NCBI GenBank assembly: GCA_902595065.1
Contig: CACJOM010000001.1
Location: 131,463 to 195,462, forward strand
Length of the DNA: 64,000 nt
Reading direction: 5' to 3'
Origin: an uncultured SAR86 cluster bacterium
GTDB taxonomy: Bacteria; Pseudomonadota; Gammaproteobacteria; Magnimaribacterales; D2472
Under the pieces are notes generated by a model. The model saw only the letters and a list, made by a program, of their open reading frames with translations, had not been told where the DNA came from and made no database searches. Positions 9,501 through 18,774 of this stretch are shown here, one piece after another (position 1 is the stretch's first letter; each line of letters starts with the position of its first letter). Made by a program: the position numbers and the translations under genes.

Positions 9501-10154
9501 TTAGATAAATTTAACCGCTTGATCAAATGGCTTTCGCTCAGATTTGAGGTTGTTGATCGGTGAATTTTCATCTCTATAGCCAATAGCCATCCCGCAAAAT
9601 AAGATATGATCTTGATCTACTTTTAAAAATTCACTTACGCTTAAATGCTTAATAGACCATGCCTCTTGGGCGCAGGTATCCAAGCCCTCCTCCCGAGCTA
9701 GCAGCATAAATGTTTGCAGAAACATCCCTAAATCTGACCACTGAGGAGGCCCCATAGTTTTATCGATAAAACAAAATAATCCACAAGGCGCGCCAAAGAA
9801 TTCAAAGTTTTTTAAAACCTGATTTAATCTCCCCTCTTTATCTTCTCTTGGAATATCGAGAAGGGAATACATTTGCTCGCCAAGTTCATAACGATATGTT
9901 CTATATGGCTCTTTGAGTTTGGGTGGATAAATATCATAGGCAGGAGCTTCAGGTTCTTTCCATTCTTTAATAAATTTTAAAAACTTATTCATAGAGTTTC
10001 CGTTAACAATAAAAATTTTCCATGGTTGAAGATTTCCACCAGAAGGACTTCGAAAAGCTTTTTTTAATATTTTCTTTATAAGCTGATCAGAAACCGCGGT
10101 CGCTTTAAAAGACCTTACTGAAGTTCTTGATAAGACTGCCTCAGATACATCCAT
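9501..10154 (-). CDS. nitroreductase family FMN oxidoreductase
   Basis: This 217-residue NAD(P)H-dependent FMN oxidoreductase has the typical N-terminus SRTSVRSFK and SPSGGNLQPWKIFIV, which bind the FMN phosphate and ring, and a C-terminal CGMAIGY with a polar tail. Such enzymes reduce nitroaromatics or quinones; the natural substrate here is not evident. The gene lies between tadA and the probable 2OG oxygenase, 3 bases downstream of the latter, so co-transcription is likely. Confidence 0.85.
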   Translation of the reverse strand: MDVSEAVLSRTSVRSFKATAVSDQLIKKILKKAFRSPSGGNLQPWKIFIVNGNSMNKFLKFIKEWKEPEAPAYDIYPPKLKEPYRTYRYELGEQMYSLLDIPREDKEGRLNQVLKNFEFFGAPCGLFCFIDKTMGPPQWSDLGMFLQTFMLLAREEGLDTCAQEAWSIKHLSVSEFLKVDQDHILFCGMAIGYRDENSPINNLKSERKPFDQAVKFI

Positions 10155-10157
10155 ATT

Positions 10158-11132
10158 TTATTTCCTATTTCTAACATCAGAATAATTTTTTGTTTTATTG
10201 CTGAATATATTTATCTTTGATTTAATCTTTTGTAATATTGAAAACGGTCTTAATCGAGATAAATATTTTTTAGAACTAGGATTAAGTTCTGAAGGTGAAA
10301 TAATTAAATTTTCCCACTCAACATTTTGCAAAGACTCAAAATTTTCATACCAAAGATTTCCATACAACTGAGTTCTTTGGCTATGTAAATGATTATATAG
10401 AGCTTTTATAGCATGTATTGAATTGTTCGAGGGGGAAAACATAACCAATGAGTTATTTTGATTTTGTACAAATTTTGATTCAGCCCATTCCCATGGAATC
10501 CAGCATCGATCAAATTCCTGATTTCCCTCCCAAAAAGATTCCACATACTTGTATTCTTTTTTAAGAGTCAAGTATTCAGTATGATGATTCAAAGATTCTG
10601 AAGAGGAATGGGGATTAATGTTAATCATATAAGTTAGAGCTTTTTTTCTAATATCCGGATGAGGGCTTATTTCATAACCATCAAGATACTTCTGTATGCC
10701 GTGATCTGAATATACAGAATTTCTCGAAATATTAAATTTTTTTGCAATTGCTTCATTAAATTCCTTAGATTCAATAAAATTTTTAAGATCAACTAATATC
10801 TCAGATTGCGGCTCCATAAGCCTAAGAGTCATTCCGAAACTTTCGCATGCTGTATTCATCTTCTTTGAAGTAATCTTGTTTTCATGCCAATCGCAATATT
10901 CATTGACATCACTTATGCATCCAGGAAAGTCAATCGTTTTATAGCCATGATCAAATAAAGAATTAAACATTTCATTATTATTTTTAAAATTTCGAGTGTT
11001 TATAGAATCTGCTTCAACTATATTTTGAAAATCTAAATCATTAAAAAAATTCTCAATGTAAATATGAGAAAAAGGGTATTCTACAATCTTTGCATTATTT
11101 ATTTTTTCTATTAAGTAAAAAAAGTTTTTCAT
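10158..11132 (-). CDS. probable 2-oxoglutarate/Fe(II) oxygenase, prolyl-hydroxylase-like
   Basis: This 324-residue protein has no close relative I can name. A double-stranded beta-helix oxygenase is suggested by an HxD motif at 158-160 (SPHPDIRKK), a distal His at H240 (NSIHAIK), and R253 (SQRTQLY) 13 residues later, the order expected for the iron triad and 2-oxoglutarate anchor. KYLDGYEISPH before the motif fits the strand pattern of prolyl-4-hydroxylase-like proteins. The C-terminal 50 residues are basic and low-complexity. Its place in the glycan region suggests a sugar, lipid or protein hydroxylase, but the substrate is inference. A structure prediction would settle the fold. Confidence 0.55.
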   Translation of the reverse strand: MKNFFYLIEKINNAKIVEYPFSHIYIENFFNDLDFQNIVEADSINTRNFKNNNEMFNSLFDHGYKTIDFPGCISDVNEYCDWHENKITSKKMNTACESFGMTLRLMEPQSEILVDLKNFIESKEFNEAIAKKFNISRNSVYSDHGIQKYLDGYEISPHPDIRKKALTYMININPHSSSESLNHHTEYLTLKKEYKYVESFWEGNQEFDRCWIPWEWAESKFVQNQNNSLVMFSPSNNSIHAIKALYNHLHSQRTQLYGNLWYENFESLQNVEWENLIISPSELNPSSKKYLSRLRPFSILQKIKSKINIFSNKTKNYSDVRNRK

Positions 11133-11200
11133 AATTTTTATATTATATTCCTAAACTAAAGGATTTTCTTGGAGCAGTTTTTGGCTTAGCTTGAATGAGA

Positions 11201-12433
11201 TTAAGATTGAGATTCTTTTAAAATTTTCTCATATAACTTTATATATTTTTTTCCAATAACTTCTAGGGAAAAATTCTCAACAGCATAATTTCTGCAATGC
11301 TTTTTTACTTTATCTGATATTTCTAAATTTATGGCCCAATTAATTCCATTCATTAGATCATCAGAATTAAATGCCTCTGCCAAATAGCCAGTCTTCTTGT
11401 GTAAAATTAGATCTGGCATTCCACATAAATTAAAAGCAACTACCGGGGTTGAGCATGCCAAAGATTCAATCGCAGTGTTTGGAAGATTATCTTGAGTTGA
11501 TGGAATAACTAAGACATTGCATGCAGAATATAATTTTTTTAACTTATGAGAATCTGAAATATACCCCATATTGTGAATTTTAATATTTAATCCTAACGAA
11601 AGATCTAGTTTAGTGCCTCCATATATTACTAATTCTATGCCATCATTTTGTCCAATTTTTTTTAAAGCATTTTTTAAATAAGTAAATCCTTTCCTTGGAT
11701 CCTCAATTCCTCCAGCTGCACCAAATAAAATTAAAGATTTTTTTGGTGGTAACTTGAAAAAATCTCTTGATACCTCTTGATTTTCAGGCATCCATTGCTC
11801 AGTATCTATTGGATTTTTAATAACCGAAATTGGCCAATTTTTCATTAATAAACTTTTTTTTGCATGGTCTGCCATCCATTGACTTGGAGCAACTATGTGA
11901 ATTGGATGTCTCCATAAAGAAGTTTTTTTATTATAAATTGCTTTTGCTATAGACTTTTCAAAGAAAGTAACTTTAGTATGAATTCCAGAAATAGTGCTCA
12001 GCTCTGGATCTAAATAATAATGCCTAGGTCCTGAAAAAGCCCACATATCATGAAGAGTCCATACTAAGGGTTTTTGGATTTTTGAAATATCTTTTATTGA
12101 AAGCATACCGCCATTTATCCAATGTAAATGGATTAAATTTGAAGATAAATCATTGATTTTTTTATATGCATTTGAAAAGTGCATTGAAATAGAAAAGGTT
12201 TCTTTAGATATAAATAAAAATTTAGAAAGTAAAAATTCTAGCTTTCGAATAATTGATGAATAAAAATTATGATTTCTTGAATTTAATATATGTACATAAT
12301 CCAGTGATGAGTATTTTTTTTGGACTCTTAATTCTGTTTCGAAAGAATGAGTTTTTAATGCTTTACAAATCCTATTAGCTGCAATGGAGGCGCCACCTGA
12401 TAAATCTGAAAAATTAATATGAGAAACCTTCAT
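11201..12433 (-). CDS. glycosyltransferase family 4 protein
   Basis: This 410-residue GT-B retaining glycosyltransferase opens with HINFSDLSGGASIAANRI, a typical GT4 N-domain glycine loop, and has TLHDMWAFSGPRHYY, seen in colanic-acid-type (WcaC-like) GT4 enzymes. The C-domain carries GGIEDPRKGFTYL and the donor-binding region PSTQDNLPNTAIESLACSTP. It would add a sugar from a nucleotide-sugar donor to a growing lipid-linked glycan in the cytoplasm; the sugar is unknown. It lies 6 bases downstream of galE and reads with galE and the pyruvyl transferase as a three-gene unit. Confidence 0.88.
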   Translation of the reverse strand: MKVSHINFSDLSGGASIAANRICKALKTHSFETELRVQKKYSSLDYVHILNSRNHNFYSSIIRKLEFLLSKFLFISKETFSISMHFSNAYKKINDLSSNLIHLHWINGGMLSIKDISKIQKPLVWTLHDMWAFSGPRHYYLDPELSTISGIHTKVTFFEKSIAKAIYNKKTSLWRHPIHIVAPSQWMADHAKKSLLMKNWPISVIKNPIDTEQWMPENQEVSRDFFKLPPKKSLILFGAAGGIEDPRKGFTYLKNALKKIGQNDGIELVIYGGTKLDLSLGLNIKIHNMGYISDSHKLKKLYSACNVLVIPSTQDNLPNTAIESLACSTPVVAFNLCGMPDLILHKKTGYLAEAFNSDDLMNGINWAINLEISDKVKKHCRNYAVENFSLEVIGKKYIKLYEKILKESQS

Positions 12434-12439
12434 GTATTT

Positions 12440-13456
12440 TTATATTTCATATTTAGATTTTTTTTGAAAAGACCATGCGCTTGTGCACATATCTTCTATA
12501 GTTCTTTTTGGCGTCCAGTTCAGAATTAATCTTGCTTTTGAGATGTTTGCATATGAATTATCAACATCTCCCTCTCTTCTTTCAGTAAAACTATATGGAA
12601 TTTTAAGATTATTAACAGTTTCGAAACTATTAAGAACCTCCAAAACGCTATAACCTCTTCCCGCTCCCAAATTAATATTTTCATAATTCAAGGGTGCTTT
12701 CATCTTTTCAAGATAGAGCATGGAAGATATATGACCATCAACTAAGTCCATGATATGTATATAATCTCTAATTCCTGTTCCATCAGGAGTATTATAGTCA
12801 CTGCCAAAAATCTCTAATTCTTCTCTTTCACCCATAGCAACTTTCATTATGAATGGAAATAAATTATTTGGCAGGCCAGTTGGATCATCGCCCAATAAAT
12901 AACTATCATGAGCGCCAATAGGATTAAAATATCTTAAGCTCAAAACCTTCCATTTAGAGTTTTCTTTTGAAAGTTTCTTTAAAATTTCCTCTATTTTGAC
13001 CTTACTTGAAGCGTAAGGATTTAATGGATTCAAAGGATGCATTTCGTCTATGGGATGATAGTCTGGATTACCATATACTGATGCACTGCTGCTAAATATC
13101 AATTTAAATACATCATGCTTTTGCATGACGGAAAGAAGAGATTTTGTTCCCTCTACATTATTTTCATAATACTCAATAGGTTTAAGGACTGACTCACCTA
13201 CTGCTTTCAATCCTGCGCAATGTATTACAGCTTCTATATTAAAACATTTAAAAATGTAATCTAATATATCTTCATTATTAATATTTCCCTTATAAAAATT
13301 TGGTTTTTTTCCACAAATTTTATAAAGATGATTACAAACCTCTTCAGAGCTGTTGGATAAGTTGTCTAAGAGAACAACTTCAGCATTATTTTTTAAAAGC
13401 TCTACTGCGCAATGGCTTCCGATATATCCAGTCCCACCAGTGATCAAGATACTCAT
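12440..13456 (-). CDS. galE: UDP-glucose 4-epimerase
   Basis: This extended SDR of 338 residues interconverts UDP-glucose and UDP-galactose. It shows the NAD-binding GGTGYIG at 7-13, the SSSASVYG segment with catalytic Ser, and YASSK with catalytic Tyr/Lys. RYFNPIGAH and the Tyr/Arg-containing C-terminal substrate regions are also family-typical. ATG 13456 is chosen; an in-frame extension to 13492 would overlap the preceding gene and lies before the Rossmann strand. It sits 2 bases after the pyruvyl transferase stop. It likely supplies UDP-Gal for local transferases, including the GT7-type enzyme at 18022. Confidence 0.95.
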   Translation of the reverse strand: MSILITGGTGYIGSHCAVELLKNNAEVVLLDNLSNSSEEVCNHLYKICGKKPNFYKGNINNEDILDYIFKCFNIEAVIHCAGLKAVGESVLKPIEYYENNVEGTKSLLSVMQKHDVFKLIFSSSASVYGNPDYHPIDEMHPLNPLNPYASSKVKIEEILKKLSKENSKWKVLSLRYFNPIGAHDSYLLGDDPTGLPNNLFPFIMKVAMGEREELEIFGSDYNTPDGTGIRDYIHIMDLVDGHISSMLYLEKMKAPLNYENINLGAGRGYSVLEVLNSFETVNNLKIPYSFTERREGDVDNSYANISKARLILNWTPKRTIEDMCTSAWSFQKKSKYEI

Positions 13457-13458
13457 AA

Positions 13459-14424
13459 TTAAGATTGGAGATGACCAAACTGACTCTTCCAAATGTTAAT
13501 ATTATTTAATGGTAATTTAATATTAGTGGGCATTTCATTTTTTATAAAAAAATCTAATTTTTGTTTGTCGCCCCTTTTGCATGTATTGAGATTAATATCA
13601 TGAGAGATTTCTGATGAGCGGTTATCAATAGACAAAATTAATGCCCTCTTTTTATTTTGTAAAGCTCTGATGCCTGCATGAAGCCTTGTTCCAACATAAT
13701 CAATTTTTTCATTTTGAAGCAAATCATCAAAAGATTTTAGATTTGGAGGAAGTATCTTAATATCATTTTTCATCTTTATATCTATGTTGGAAAAATATTC
13801 AAGATCTCCTATTCCTTGGGGCCAAAAAAAAATTTTTGAATATGTGCTCTTTAAAGTCTGTATAAAAGATTTATCAAAAGATGGATTTTTATTATAGTCA
13901 GTCAAGGTAAATATTGCATAATCTGATTTTACCTTTGGTATCTTTCTACAGTGCTCTTGGTCTAGCTTCCATGTAGTAGGACAAGAAGTATTGATTACAT
14001 TTTCAATTCCAATTGATGCAAGTTTATGTTGAGTATAGGAATCCCTTACAGAATGAATTATTTGATTATCGAGCAACCTTTTTAGAAAAATTCTAGAGTA
14101 AAGGTTTGGTTTTCCTTGATATTGCCACCAGCCCACTCCAACTAATGATAATCTGTTAAAGGAAATTAAATCATAAGGAGAAAATCCAATATATTTCTCT
14201 TTATTTATATTAGATGTTAAAGCATTAGTTCCACCATAGAATATAAAATCTGAAAGTTTAAAGTGTTTCTTTGAGGTATTACCAAATTTTTCAGAAGCTT
14301 GCATCCTAAAAAGAAATGAATCTGGAAAAATATCATCTATGATTTCGTTAATAGAATCCATGATAATCTGATTACCAAGATTGTAATTATTAATAGAAGT
14401 ATCTAATAAAGAAATTGTTTTCAA
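13459..14424 (-). CDS. polysaccharide pyruvyl transferase family protein
   Basis: This 321-residue GT-B-like protein of the CsaB/WcaK/ExoV type would transfer a ketal-linked pyruvate from phosphoenolpyruvate to a glycan sugar. Supporting motifs are NLGNQIIMDSI at the N-terminus, VRDSYTQHKLASIGI, and the late YVGTRLHAGIRAL with the conserved His/Arg region. It is the first gene of a unit with galE and the GT4 gene, with a 134-base divergent AT-rich gap to the beta-propeller gene on the other side. Pyruvylation would add negative charge to the surface polymer; the acceptor is unknown. Confidence 0.8.
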   Translation of the reverse strand: MKTISLLDTSINNYNLGNQIIMDSINEIIDDIFPDSFLFRMQASEKFGNTSKKHFKLSDFIFYGGTNALTSNINKEKYIGFSPYDLISFNRLSLVGVGWWQYQGKPNLYSRIFLKRLLDNQIIHSVRDSYTQHKLASIGIENVINTSCPTTWKLDQEHCRKIPKVKSDYAIFTLTDYNKNPSFDKSFIQTLKSTYSKIFFWPQGIGDLEYFSNIDIKMKNDIKILPPNLKSFDDLLQNEKIDYVGTRLHAGIRALQNKKRALILSIDNRSSEISHDINLNTCKRGDKQKLDFFIKNEMPTNIKLPLNNINIWKSQFGHLQS

Positions 14425-14558
14425 TTTGACGTTTTTTGATTTAGAAATATTTAAATAAATTTTACAAAATAAACTATATTGTGATTATTAATATTTCTCA
14501 AATTATTAATCTTCATTAAGTATAATGATAATTAGTTGATAGTTGTTAAAAAATAATT

Positions 14559-16070
14559 ATGAAAATCTTGAAGATCATTTTTGCTATTTTCTTATTCTCT
14601 CTATTCGTATATGCATTTTTCACTGCAGGTGATTCCAATAGTCAAATTAGAAAAATTTATAGGTCAATTAAAGTGTTAAAAAATGACTATGCGCCTATTT
14701 ACTCTCAAAAATACCTAAATGAAAAAGTTTTTGAGACTAAAAAAAATTTAAAAAAAGAAGCTTTTGCAACTTTTAAAGATTTTATTTATATGGATAGCTT
14801 AGATATAAGTCTAGATAAAGCAAAAGAAGTAAAAGTTAGAAACTTGGATAATGGAGAATCAATTGAGATTACTTCATACGAAACAAATTTCTTAAATTTG
14901 GTTAAAAGGTTTCCAGAAATAGGCCCAGCATACTTGGATACTTATAATGATGATTTAATTATTGCTCAAGAAAATGGACTTTTTTTCTCAGCTCCAAAAA
15001 ATCAATTAAATAAAAATTTCAATTCAGTTGAAGTAAAAGAGATAAGGTCAAATATTTATAAATTTACACAATATTTTGATTTTTTTGGTCAAGGTCAATT
15101 TGGCATTAAAGATATTTTAGTTTTAGATAACATGATTTATGTTTCTTACATAAATCAAGTGGAAGATGATTGTTTCAATATGTCTATATTAAGTGCCAAG
15201 ATGTCAGATTATCTTCAATTTTCAAAGTTCTTTAGTCCAAAACAATGTGTTAAAAATAGATGGAAATCTATCAATGATAATGTCTATACTGCTAATGATA
15301 ACAAGGAATTCAATGCTCACCAAAGTGGTGGCAGGATAGTTGAATATCATAAAGGCAAGCTACTTTTCTCTACAGGTGATTTTAGGCAAAGGGAGCTGGC
15401 CCAGGACACAGAAAGCTACTTAGGTAAAATTCTTGCTATAGATATCAAAACTGGCGATTTTAAAATAATTTCATCAGGGTTAAGAAATCCTCAAGGATTA
15501 TATTTTTCAAATAAACATGGAGAAATTTGGGAAACTGAACATGGCCCTAATGGAGGAGATGAGATAAATTTACAAAAAACTATTGATCCAGAAAATGTTC
15601 AGAATTTTGGATGGCCAATTTCATCATATGGAGTCCATTATGGTTACGGCGGATATAAACAAAAAAATAATACATTCTATTTAGAAGAAAATAGAAAAGC
15701 TGAAATTTATAAACAATTTCCTCTTCATAAGAGCCATTTAGATCATGGCTTTAATGAGCCATTTTTTCAATTCTCTCCCTCAGTAGGCATATCTCAAATA
15801 ATTGAATACCCTTTAACACATTTATCAACAGAAAATATAAGGATTTTCATTTTTGGAACTATGGGTTACAGGACAAATAATACATCCAAAGATTTGTCGC
15901 TATATTTTCTAACTGTTAATAAAAAAGATGAGATTTTGCAGTTAGAGCAGTTTGAAATCGATGGGCGTGTAAGAGATCTCATTATTGATAAAAAAACTAA
16001 CCAGATTTACTTTTCTGATGACCTAAATGGGAAAATTGGACTAATAAATATTAAAAAAGAGTTCAATTGA
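14559..16070 (+). CDS. membrane-anchored PQQ-dependent sugar dehydrogenase-like beta-propeller
   Basis: This 503-residue paralogue of the protein at 4403-5800 also has one N-terminal membrane segment (about 4-22). Here the catalytic set looks intact: H254 in AHQSGGRIVEY, RNPQG with R309, N310 and Q312, and EHGPNGGDEINL at 327-338. By family (soluble aldose dehydrogenases) it would oxidise a sugar at C1 with PQQ in the periplasm. The unusually long region before the propeller core (about 25-120) is shared with its paralogue and differs from secreted family members. Its stop overlaps the start of the acyltransferase gene (TTGA), so the two are translationally coupled and probably act on the same glycan. 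Confidence 0.82.
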   Translation: MKILKIIFAIFLFSLFVYAFFTAGDSNSQIRKIYRSIKVLKNDYAPIYSQKYLNEKVFETKKNLKKEAFATFKDFIYMDSLDISLDKAKEVKVRNLDNGESIEITSYETNFLNLVKRFPEIGPAYLDTYNDDLIIAQENGLFFSAPKNQLNKNFNSVEVKEIRSNIYKFTQYFDFFGQGQFGIKDILVLDNMIYVSYINQVEDDCFNMSILSAKMSDYLQFSKFFSPKQCVKNRWKSINDNVYTANDNKEFNAHQSGGRIVEYHKGKLLFSTGDFRQRELAQDTESYLGKILAIDIKTGDFKIISSGLRNPQGLYFSNKHGEIWETEHGPNGGDEINLQKTIDPENVQNFGWPISSYGVHYGYGGYKQKNNTFYLEENRKAEIYKQFPLHKSHLDHGFNEPFFQFSPSVGISQIIEYPLTHLSTENIRIFIFGTMGYRTNNTSKDLSLYFLTVNKKDEILQLEQFEIDGRVRDLIIDKKTNQIYFSDDLNGKIGLINIKKEFN

Positions 16071-17953
16071 AAGCTCATAGAAATGAAATCGATGGATTAA
16101 GAGCATTTGCGATTCTGCCTGTTATTCTTTTTCATGCAGGTTTTAAGAGTTTTGAGGGAGGATTTATTGGTGTAGATATATTTTTTGTAATAAGTGGTTA
16201 TCTAATTACAAACTTAATTATCAATAATCTTAATCAACAGTCTTTTGTTCTAAGAAACTTTTATGAAAGGAGAGTCAGAAGACTCCTTCCAGCATTGTTT
16301 GTTGTAATGCTTGCATGTATACCAATTGCATGGATGTTCATGCTTCCATCAGACCTCAAATATTTTGGTCAAAGCTTAGTATCTGTTTCAACCTTTTCAT
16401 CTAATGTATTTTTTTGGATTAAAACAGGGTACTTTGATTCATCAGCTGAATTAAATCCTCTTTTGCATACTTGGAGTTTAGCTGTTGAAGAACAATACTA
16501 TATTATTTTTCCATTAATACTCATTCTTGTATGGAAACGTGGTTATTTATTTTCAGTCAGCCTAATATTTTGTACGTTAATTGTAAGTCTATTATTAAGT
16601 AATTGGGGCTCTGGTACCTTTCCAAGTTTTACCTTCTACATGCTCCCCACAAGAGCGTGGGAAATTCTCACAGGAGCTTTATTAGCAATAATTCTCTATA
16701 AAAGAAATGAGATTTTCAATTCAAAATTAATTAATCAATTCTTTAGTTTGGCAGGCCTAGGATTAATTATTTATTCATTTTTTATATTTGATAGCAGTAG
16801 TCCATTTCCAAGTTTCAAAACACTTATACCAATATTCGGAACTGCATTAATTATATTAACAGCAAACAGAGGAACTTTAGCTTTTAAATTTTTATCACTA
16901 GGGCCCATCGTAACAATGGGATTAATTTCTTATAGTGCATATTTATGGCATCAACCAATCTTGGCTTTTGCAAGATATAGATTAGTTGAAGACTTATCAC
17001 TAATAACAGTCTTTGCTCTGTGCTCTCTATCTATTGTTATTGCGTATGCAAGCTGGAAATGGCTCGAGACTCCTTTCAGAAATCCTAAAATTGTGTCTTC
17101 AAGGCTTTTACTTCAATTAACAATATCTCTAATTGTAATATTAGTGTCGTTTGGCTTATATTTGCATTACTCAAATGGAGCGTTAAATAGAGTTCCGCCT
17201 GATTACCTTGCAACAACTTTTTATAAAGATTTAAACAAAGTTCCTAATAAGGTTGGGTTATATGGCAAAAATTGTGTCTCAAACTTAGCTGAACTTTGTA
17301 CCATTAATTCAATCAATGAGAATGTTACACTTCTGATAGGTGATTCTCATAGTGCTGACTTTTCAAATAATTTTAATAATTTTGCTTCTCAAAAGGCTAT
17401 TGGCGCCTATCAACTGTCCATGGGTGGCTGTTCATTCATGATATCTTCATTTAATAAAAATAAAGAGTGCCAGAAAGCTTCATTGCTACTTCGAGAATTG
17501 ATTGAATTAAAAAAAGTTGAGCGAATTATTTTCATAACAAATCAATACAAGCATTTAAGCTATTTAACTAAGCTAGAAGCAAATAAAAATATAGACTATT
17601 TTCTTCATACTATTTCAGCTGCATTGAAGAATAATATTCAGGTTATTTATTTTAAGCCTAGGCCAAGCTTTAAATTGTCAGTTGCAAGGGCCGCATTGAT
17701 GCAAAAATTAAATAACCCAATTATTGTTAATAGTAGATATAAAAATCTACTCGATAGCAAGATAGACTCTATAAAAGATGAAAACTTCATTGTTTTTGAT
17801 CAGCATGAAATTATTATCAATAAACTATGCAATGAAAGCCTTGATTGCAGTGGTGGATTGTTTGAAGCTAGACCTTTTTATAGTGATACAAATCATCTAA
17901 GCAAATATGGTGCTGAATATATTTTTAGTAAATTTAATGAGGTTTTTAATTAA
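16067..17953 (+). CDS. OafA/YrhL-type O-acyltransferase with C-terminal SGNH domain
   Basis: This 628-residue protein has an acyltransferase_3 membrane domain (about 1-365, ten or so helices) opening with HRNEIDGLRAFAILPV, a typical family N-terminus containing the catalytic His region, and RRVRRLLPA. The periplasmic SGNH hydrolase-like domain (about 395-628) has block I IGDSHSADF and the terminal DTNHLSKYGA with the Asp-His pair. Such proteins O-acetylate surface polysaccharides, lipopolysaccharide or peptidoglycan. The start is a TTG overlapping the previous stop by four bases, which implies coupling to the dehydrogenase-like gene. Confidence 0.92.
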   Translation: MKAHRNEIDGLRAFAILPVILFHAGFKSFEGGFIGVDIFFVISGYLITNLIINNLNQQSFVLRNFYERRVRRLLPALFVVMLACIPIAWMFMLPSDLKYFGQSLVSVSTFSSNVFFWIKTGYFDSSAELNPLLHTWSLAVEEQYYIIFPLILILVWKRGYLFSVSLIFCTLIVSLLLSNWGSGTFPSFTFYMLPTRAWEILTGALLAIILYKRNEIFNSKLINQFFSLAGLGLIIYSFFIFDSSSPFPSFKTLIPIFGTALIILTANRGTLAFKFLSLGPIVTMGLISYSAYLWHQPILAFARYRLVEDLSLITVFALCSLSIVIAYASWKWLETPFRNPKIVSSRLLLQLTISLIVILVSFGLYLHYSNGALNRVPPDYLATTFYKDLNKVPNKVGLYGKNCVSNLAELCTINSINENVTLLIGDSHSADFSNNFNNFASQKAIGAYQLSMGGCSFMISSFNKNKECQKASLLLRELIELKKVERIIFITNQYKHLSYLTKLEANKNIDYFLHTISAALKNNIQVIYFKPRPSFKLSVARAALMQKLNNPIIVNSRYKNLLDSKIDSIKDENFIVFDQHEIIINKLCNESLDCSGGLFEARPFYSDTNHLSKYGAEYIFSKFNEVFN

Positions 17954-18021
17954 TTTGACTTATTTTTTGGTAATGTTTTTTAGGTAACATATGTTAATTT
18001 TTTTTGGTGATATTGATAATC

Positions 18022-18774
18022 ATGATTAAAAATCTCATAGTCATACCCTATAGAGATAGAAAAAATCATCTCAACCATTTCATAAAATCCATACTGCCTT
18101 TATTAAATAAAGAATTACCTAGTGTCAGGGTGGCTATAATTGAACAACAAGATAATAAGCTGTTTAACAGGGGGGCATTGATCAATATTGGGTATAAAAT
18201 TTACAAAGATAAAGCTGAATCAATAATCACTCATGACATTGATCTGTACCCAACGAATGAATGCATAAGAAATTATTATTTCGGTGACTTTGATGGAGTA
18301 CATGGAATTTGCTGTTCACCCTGTAATACTCTAGGCGGCATAGTAAAAATGAAGATGAGTGATTTTGAGCTTATAAATGGTTTTCCTAATAATTTTTGGG
18401 GATGGGGGGTAGAAGATAAAGCCTTTCAAAATAGGGTTGAAAGTAAAAACCTAGAAATTAAAAAAAGTATTTTAAGAAATCGGGGAGATTTTGCAAAATA
18501 TTTTCATTCCGATGAAAGAAATCATTCAAGAAAAAAAGACACTTGGAGGTATAACAAAAGGCACAGGCTCCACTATGAAAAATGGAATAAATTATCTACG
18601 ATTAAGAAAAAAAATTTAATATATTCTTCAGGTTTGAATAATTTAGGATACACAATATCAACACAATTAACTGACGACAATTATGATCATTTTTTAGTTA
18701 GTATTGATAAGACTCAAGAAAGCTTTAAATCTTTACTTGCTAGAAAAGTTATTGAGCTTAATCCCTTAAGTTAA
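18022..18774 (+). CDS. GT7-type (beta-1,4-galactosyltransferase-like) glycosyltransferase
   Basis: This 250-residue protein carries the GT7 motif series in order: IPYRDR, FNRGALINIGY, DIDLYP (metal-binding DxD-like region), LGGIVKM and NGFPNNFWGWGVEDKAF. The last matches the acceptor and catalytic loop WGWGGEDDD of animal beta-1,4-galactosyltransferases. It lacks the transmembrane stem of the animal enzymes, so it should be cytoplasmic. Donor is probably UDP-Gal or UDP-GalNAc, fitting galE nearby. ATG 18022 is chosen over an in-frame TTG at 18004; GGTGA lies 11 bases upstream. Its 3' end overlaps the convergent methyltransferase by 17 bases. Confidence 0.82.
   Translation: MIKNLIVIPYRDRKNHLNHFIKSILPLLNKELPSVRVAIIEQQDNKLFNRGALINIGYKIYKDKAESIITHDIDLYPTNECIRNYYFGDFDGVHGICCSPCNTLGGIVKMKMSDFELINGFPNNFWGWGVEDKAFQNRVESKNLEIKKSILRNRGDFAKYFHSDERNHSRKKDTWRYNKRHRLHYEKWNKLSTIKKKNLIYSSGLNNLGYTISTQLTDDNYDHFLVSIDKTQESFKSLLARKVIELNPLS

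Noticed and set aside
17985..18005. Terminator after the acyltransferase gene (TAACATATGTTA plus T-run)
   Set aside because: The 12-base palindrome has almost no GC and no loop, so a stable hairpin is unlikely.
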